From Neisseriales bacterium (GTDB lineage Bacteria > Pseudomonadota > Gammaproteobacteria > Burkholderiales > UBA11063), in assembly GCA_008017145.1 (NCBI GenBank), contig SSGY01000127.1, forward strand, positions 1 through 9,209: DNA of 9,209 nucleotides. Reading direction: 5' to 3'. Of this stretch, positions 5,550 to 9,209 are shown piece after piece. Within the stretch, counting starts at the first letter, position 1. Each line of letters begins with the position of its first letter. A program made the translations under genes and the position numbers. The notes under the pieces were generated by a model. That model saw nothing but the letters and a program-made list of their open reading frames with translations, was not told the DNA's origin and made no database searches.

Positions 5550-5849
5550 ATGACCACTAGAAATGATATTATTGTAAGAATTAATACTTTATATCCTAAA
5601 TTAACTGCAAAAGAAACTCACATTATAGTTTGTGGGTTATTCAACTTTATGGCGGAGTCATTATCAAAAGGTAAGAGGATTGAAGTGCGCGGTTTTGGCG
5701 CCTTTAGTTTGAAGACTCGTGCTGCTGGTCTGGTTAGAAATCCTCGCCACGGAGTTACTGTTGAGAAACCGGCTAGGCATGTGGTGTATTTTAGGTCTGG
5801 TAAAGAATTAGCTGAGAGAGCCAATCGTATTTATTCTGAAGCTCAATAA
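5550..5849 (+). CDS. IHF-beta-like DNA-bending protein (HU/IHF family)
   Basis: A small nucleoid protein that bends DNA as a dimer. From the ATG at 5550 it has 99 residues, the family length. RGFGAFSLKTR (47-57) and RNPRHG (63-68), with the intercalating Pro65 at the tip of the DNA-binding arm, are hallmarks. FRSGKELAERAN resembles the IHF-beta ending FKPGKELRDRAN. I prefer the ATG to the upstream GTG at 5532 because MTTRNDIIVRIN aligns with the IHF-beta start MTKSELIERL and GAGAAG lies at the right distance. IHF-beta normally pairs with IHF-alpha; no alpha gene is here, so it may form homodimers or replace a host subunit. The downstream gene begins eight bases after the stop. This may be an accessory copy, since it sits next to a hairpin array and an R-M operon. 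Confidence 0.92.
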   Translation: MTTRNDIIVRINTLYPKLTAKETHIIVCGLFNFMAESLSKGKRIEVRGFGAFSLKTRAAGLVRNPRHGVTVEKPARHVVYFRSGKELAERANRIYSEAQ

Positions 5850-5857
5850 CTCTAGTG

Positions 5858-6079
5858 ATGAAACGTTCACGTCAAAATCAGATTCCATCTGAGTTTAAAT
5901 CATTTTATACACCACAGCTAACCTTAAAGAAACTGTTACAATCCGGATCGTCTCATATTGATGAGAATCATAATGAAGAGGTTGTTATCGACTTTTGTGC
6001 AATCGGGGTAGATGTTGTTAACAGCATGAGAGAATACAGTAAAGCATCGAGGGCATTACTTGATATAAGCGTCACATAA
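5858..6079 (+). CDS. Uncharacterised 73-residue protein, cotranscribed with the IHF-like gene
   Basis: I do not recognise it. It begins eight bases after the IHF-like stop, with overlapping GTG (5855) and ATG (5858) in the same frame; I choose the ATG (MKRSRQNQIPSEF). No clear Shine-Dalgarno is present, so translation probably depends on ribosomes arriving from the upstream gene. The first third is basic (KRSRQNQ) and the middle acidic (HIDENHNEEVVIDF). The rest could form a helix (VDVVNSMREYSKASRALLDIS). No membrane span. The tight spacing suggests a joint function or shared regulation, but the sequence does not show what. The following 287 bases to hsdM are AT-rich with only trivial reading frames, such as a 16-codon one starting at 6247. 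Confidence 0.6.
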   Translation: MKRSRQNQIPSEFKSFYTPQLTLKKLLQSGSSHIDENHNEEVVIDFCAIGVDVVNSMREYSKASRALLDISVT

Positions 6080-6314
6080 GCTACAACAGGAAAAATATTG
6101 AAATCATATTGATTAACAAACAGCAGCATAATGGTGATGATTTAAGAAGATTTTTCAGATTATGATAATAATTGTATTTAGAGTAAAGCAAATATGGTTA
6201 GTGAATTTAGAACAGTATTTAAATGTAGGTAAATATTGAATAACCATGAGTGAATCAGAAAAGTCTTTAATGTCAGGTTATATGAGTAATTTTTAATAAT
6301 TAAACCACAATATG

Positions 6315-6344
6315 TGTGCATTAATATATATAGATAAATATAAT
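6315..6344 (+). promoter_or_regulatory. Candidate hsdM promoter
   Basis: A perfect TATAAT at 6339-6344 lies 22 bases before the hsdM ATG. TGTGCA at 6315-6320, 18 bases upstream of it, is a poor -35. The leader would be very short, and AGG at 6358-6360 is the only ribosome-binding hint. Confidence 0.3.
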
Positions 6345-6366
6345 AAAATTTAAAGTTAGGTAGAAC

Positions 6367-8817
6367 ATGGCAGTTAAAAAATCCGAGTTATACAGTTCAC
6401 TGTGGGAGAGTTGCGATAAATTAAGAGGCGCAATGGACCCTAGTCAATATAAAGATTATGTATTGGTATTGCTATTCGTTAAATACGTATCTGATAAATA
6501 CGGTGATGATCCTTATGCGTTAATTCAAGTACCTGAAGGTGGTAGCTTTAAAGATATGCAAGCGCTAAAAGGACAAAAAGATATTGGTGAAAAAATTGAT
6601 ATAGCTATTAGTGCTCTTGCCAAGGCCAATGACTTAGAAAACGTGATTGATGTGGTAAGTTTTCAGGATGAGGAAAAGCTTGGTAAAGGCAAGGAAATGG
6701 TCGACAAGCTTACCTCTTTGATAGCTGTCTTTGAAAAACCAGCCCTAAACTTCACCAAAAATCGTGCTGAAGGCGACGATATCCTTGGAGATGCTTATGA
6801 ATATCTAATGCGTAATTTTGCGTCAGAAAGCGGTAAAAGCAAAGGCGAGTTTTATACACCGAGTGAGATCAGCAGAGTACTAGCTAAGGTTATCGGTGTT
6901 AAACGTAATACCGAGACTAAGCAAACTATTTATGATCCAACTTGCGGTTCTGGTTCTTTATTACTAAAAGTAGCAGATGAAGCAGAAGGTTCCGCAAATG
7001 TGTATGGTCAAGAAAAAAACATTGTCACTGCCGCACTTGCTAGAATGAATATGATTCTGCATAATAATCCTGAGGCAGAAATTCAAAAGGGACAAAGCAC
7101 CTTATCTAACCCATTATTTACGAATGGTGAGAATAACCTTAAAACCTTTGATTTCGTAGTAGCTAATCCGCCGTTTTCATCTAAAAATTGGATGGATGGT
7201 TTTAATCCTAGTAGTGATGAATATCAACGCTTTGAGAGTGGTAAAATACCACCAGAAAAAAATGGCGACTATGCATTCTTACTTCATATCATTAAATCAC
7301 TTAAGAGCACAGGTAAAGGTGCATGTATTTTACCGCATGGCGTATTATTTAGAGGTAATGCTGAAGCTGAGATACGTAAGAGTATTATTGAGCGTGGATA
7401 CATTAAGGGAATAATTGGCTTACCGGCTAACTTGTTCTATGGTACAGGTATCCCTGCTTGTATTATTGTGCTTGATATTGAACATGCGAACGCGACTAAA
7501 GACCTCGATGGTTCAGAGCGTGGTATTTTTATGATAGATGCAAGTAAAGGCTTTATTAAAGATGGTAATAAAAACCGTCTTCGAGAACAAGACATTCATA
7601 AAATTGTTGATGTATTTACTAAACAAATAGAAATACCAAAATATAGTCGTTTTGTGTCATACAATGAAATCAGTGATCCTAAAAATGAATTTAATCTAAA
7701 TATTCCACGCTACATTGATAATCAAGAAGCTGAAGATATTCAAGATATTGAAGCTCATTTACTCGGCGGTATTCCAAATGCAGATATTGCTGAATTAAAT
7801 GAATATTGGGATGTGTATCCGAATCTAAGAAATGAACTATTTGAAGCTAGTGATAGAGAGAACTATAGCCAACTTAGAATTAGTAATAGTGACATAAAAT
7901 CAACAATATTTAATCATCCAGAATTTTTAAGCTTTAGCGCTGAAATGGATACGTTGTTTAATGAGTGGAGAGAACAAACTACTCAAGAATTAAAGAGTTT
8001 AGCCCAAGGTTTTAGACCTAAAGAAATTATTCATAATATGTCGGAAGCTATTTTGGCAAAATATTCCAACAAAAAACTTATGGATAAATATGCGGTTTAT
8101 CAGCATGTGATGGATTATTGGAATAGCACAATGCAAGATGATGCATACCTAATTGCTGTTAATGGTTGGGTGGCTGAACCGTATCGAATTAAAGTAGTTA
8201 ATGAAAAAACTAAGAAAGAAACTGATAAAGGTTGGGAGTGTGATTTAGTCCCTAAAACATTCGTGATTAACCGCTATTTTTTAAACGAGAAACAAGCCAT
8301 TGACGAACTAGAGGCTGAAAAAGAAACTATTGGAACGCAACTCAGTGAACTTGAAGAAGAGCATAGCGGTGAAGATGGTTATTTTGCCGACTTTGATAAA
8401 ATTAATAAAGCCAATGTGCAGAAACGTTTAAAAGCTATTGATACTCCACAGTCAAAAGTTGAAAATAGTGAAGAGATTAAGGTGTTAAAGACTTACCTCA
8501 AGCTGATTGAAGATCAAAGCGACTTAAATAAGAAAATCAAAGATGCTTCTATCGAGTTGGATAACCTAGCACTTGAGCGCTATAAGGCACTAACCAAGGA
8601 TGAAATAAAGCAATTAGTAGTTGATGATAAATGGCTGGCTAGCATTGAACACAGTGTAAAAACTGAAATGGAGCGGATTAGCCAACGCCTAACTGGGCGT
8701 ATCAAAGAACTAGCCGAACGCTATGAAACCACATTACCTAAGCAAACAAGCGGCGTAGCTGAACTAGAAACCAAAGTTATAGCACATCTAAAAAAAATGG
8801 GGTTTGTATGGAACTAA
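6367..8817 (+). CDS. hsdM: Type I restriction-modification methyltransferase subunit HsdM
   Basis: HsdM transfers a methyl group from S-adenosylmethionine to adenine N6 at the site chosen by HsdS; two HsdM and one HsdS make the methylase, and HsdR adds cleavage. The N-terminal helical HsdM domain covers about 1-150 (LWESCDKLRGAMDPSQYKDYVLVLLFVKYVSDKY). GEFYTP at 160-165 leads into the Rossmann methylase. Motif I is YDPTCGSGSLLL at 189-200; catalytic motif IV is NPPF at 267-270. Both are intact. At 816 residues it exceeds the roughly 500-residue classical HsdM. The extra 300 or so residues after about 480 contain charged, coiled-coil-like stretches (EKQAIDELEAEKETIGTQLSELEEE and DLNKKIKDASIELDNLALERY). 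Long forms like this are known among HsdM relatives. The last ten bases overlap hsdS, a sign of translational coupling. Confidence 0.95.
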   Translation: MAVKKSELYSSLWESCDKLRGAMDPSQYKDYVLVLLFVKYVSDKYGDDPYALIQVPEGGSFKDMQALKGQKDIGEKIDIAISALAKANDLENVIDVVSFQDEEKLGKGKEMVDKLTSLIAVFEKPALNFTKNRAEGDDILGDAYEYLMRNFASESGKSKGEFYTPSEISRVLAKVIGVKRNTETKQTIYDPTCGSGSLLLKVADEAEGSANVYGQEKNIVTAALARMNMILHNNPEAEIQKGQSTLSNPLFTNGENNLKTFDFVVANPPFSSKNWMDGFNPSSDEYQRFESGKIPPEKNGDYAFLLHIIKSLKSTGKGACILPHGVLFRGNAEAEIRKSIIERGYIKGIIGLPANLFYGTGIPACIIVLDIEHANATKDLDGSERGIFMIDASKGFIKDGNKNRLREQDIHKIVDVFTKQIEIPKYSRFVSYNEISDPKNEFNLNIPRYIDNQEAEDIQDIEAHLLGGIPNADIAELNEYWDVYPNLRNELFEASDRENYSQLRISNSDIKSTIFNHPEFLSFSAEMDTLFNEWREQTTQELKSLAQGFRPKEIIHNMSEAILAKYSNKKLMDKYAVYQHVMDYWNSTMQDDAYLIAVNGWVAEPYRIKVVNEKTKKETDKGWECDLVPKTFVINRYFLNEKQAIDELEAEKETIGTQLSELEEEHSGEDGYFADFDKINKANVQKRLKAIDTPQSKVENSEEIKVLKTYLKLIEDQSDLNKKIKDASIELDNLALERYKALTKDEIKQLVVDDKWLASIEHSVKTEMERISQRLTGRIKELAERYETTLPKQTSGVAELETKVIAHLKKMGFVWN

Positions 8818-9209
8818 AATCAGGTTATAAAAATACAGATGTCGGTGTTATTCCTGAGGATTGGGAGGTAAAAAAGATGGAAGATTTGGGTAAGCCATAT
8901 GGTGGGCTATCTGGTAAGTCAAAAATTGATTTTGTAAATGGAGAGTTCCCATATATACCATTTATGAATATTATGCTTAATCCAATAATTAATACTTCTT
9001 ACTTTGACTATGTAAATATTGGAAGCAATGAGGTTCAAAATAAAGCATTAAAAGGAGATTTATTTTTTAATGGTTCATCTGAAACACCTGAAGAAGTTGG
9101 AATGTGTTCCGTCTTACTAGAAGATATTCCTAACCTATATCTAAATAGTTTTTGTTTTGGGTTTCGATTAAATAAAGACAGCAAAGAAAATGGACTTTAT
9201 CTTTCTTAC
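8808..9209 (+). CDS. hsdS: Type I restriction-modification specificity subunit HsdS (5' part)
   Basis: HsdS recognises the split target sequence and docks HsdM and HsdR. The ATG at 8808 lies inside the end of hsdM (overlap ATGGAACTAA). The 134 residues present begin MELKSGYKNTDVGVIPEDWEVKKMEDLG, the very typical HsdS opening before the first target recognition domain. YIPFMNIMLNPIIN and ALKGDLFFNGSSETPEEVG fit the beta-rich recognition domain, where a residue run such as KGDLFF is common. The frame is still open at the window edge; a full HsdS is about 400 residues. The second recognition domain, and probably hsdR, lie to the right. Confidence 0.92.
   Translation, partial: MELKSGYKNTDVGVIPEDWEVKKMEDLGKPYGGLSGKSKIDFVNGEFPYIPFMNIMLNPIINTSYFDYVNIGSNEVQNKALKGDLFFNGSSETPEEVGMCSVLLEDIPNLYLNSFCFGFRLNKDSKENGLYLSY

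Overview
The window comes from a low-GC gammaproteobacterium-like genome, in what looks like an accessory island. The genus cannot be named from sequence alone. UmuD and UmuC align residue for residue with the Escherichia coli pattern (cleavage Ala24-Gly25, Ser60, Lys97; SIDES motif). A DNA-bending protein carries IHF-beta signatures, and a type I restriction-modification operon closes the window. No integrase, transposase, tRNA, rRNA or CRISPR array is visible.

Layout. 1-1190: a block visibly richer in G+C than the rest, with no credible reading frame but many local hairpins and a long-range complementary pair. I read it as a very large structured RNA on the minus strand, cut off by the left edge. 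1321-1369: a small terminator-like hairpin and a candidate promoter. 1419-2300: an unrecognised 293-residue protein. 2476-2691: an unrecognised 71-residue acidic protein. 2850-3020: a single-span membrane peptide with a good promoter and ribosome binding site but an ATA where the start should be. 3035-4846 (minus): umuD then umuC, an SOS-type error-prone DNA polymerase pair, with a degenerate LexA-like operator over the umuD promoter. 4847-5549: about 700 bases without a gene, holding a striking array of seven stem-loops with unrelated stems but nearly identical six-base loops, separated by copies of a nine-base motif, then three imperfect repeats. 5550-6079: an IHF-beta-like protein followed at once by a 73-residue orphan. 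6367 to the right edge: hsdM overlapping the start of hsdS; hsdR would lie outside.

How it fits together. The recognisable genes are those often carried on mobile islands: mutagenic repair, nucleoid architecture, and DNA methylation/restriction. The two most unusual regions are both non-coding: the giant RNA candidate on the left and the constant-loop hairpin array between umuD and the IHF-like gene. Neither matches a family I can name from sequence alone. Statements about structure and expression are inferences from base pairing and spacing.
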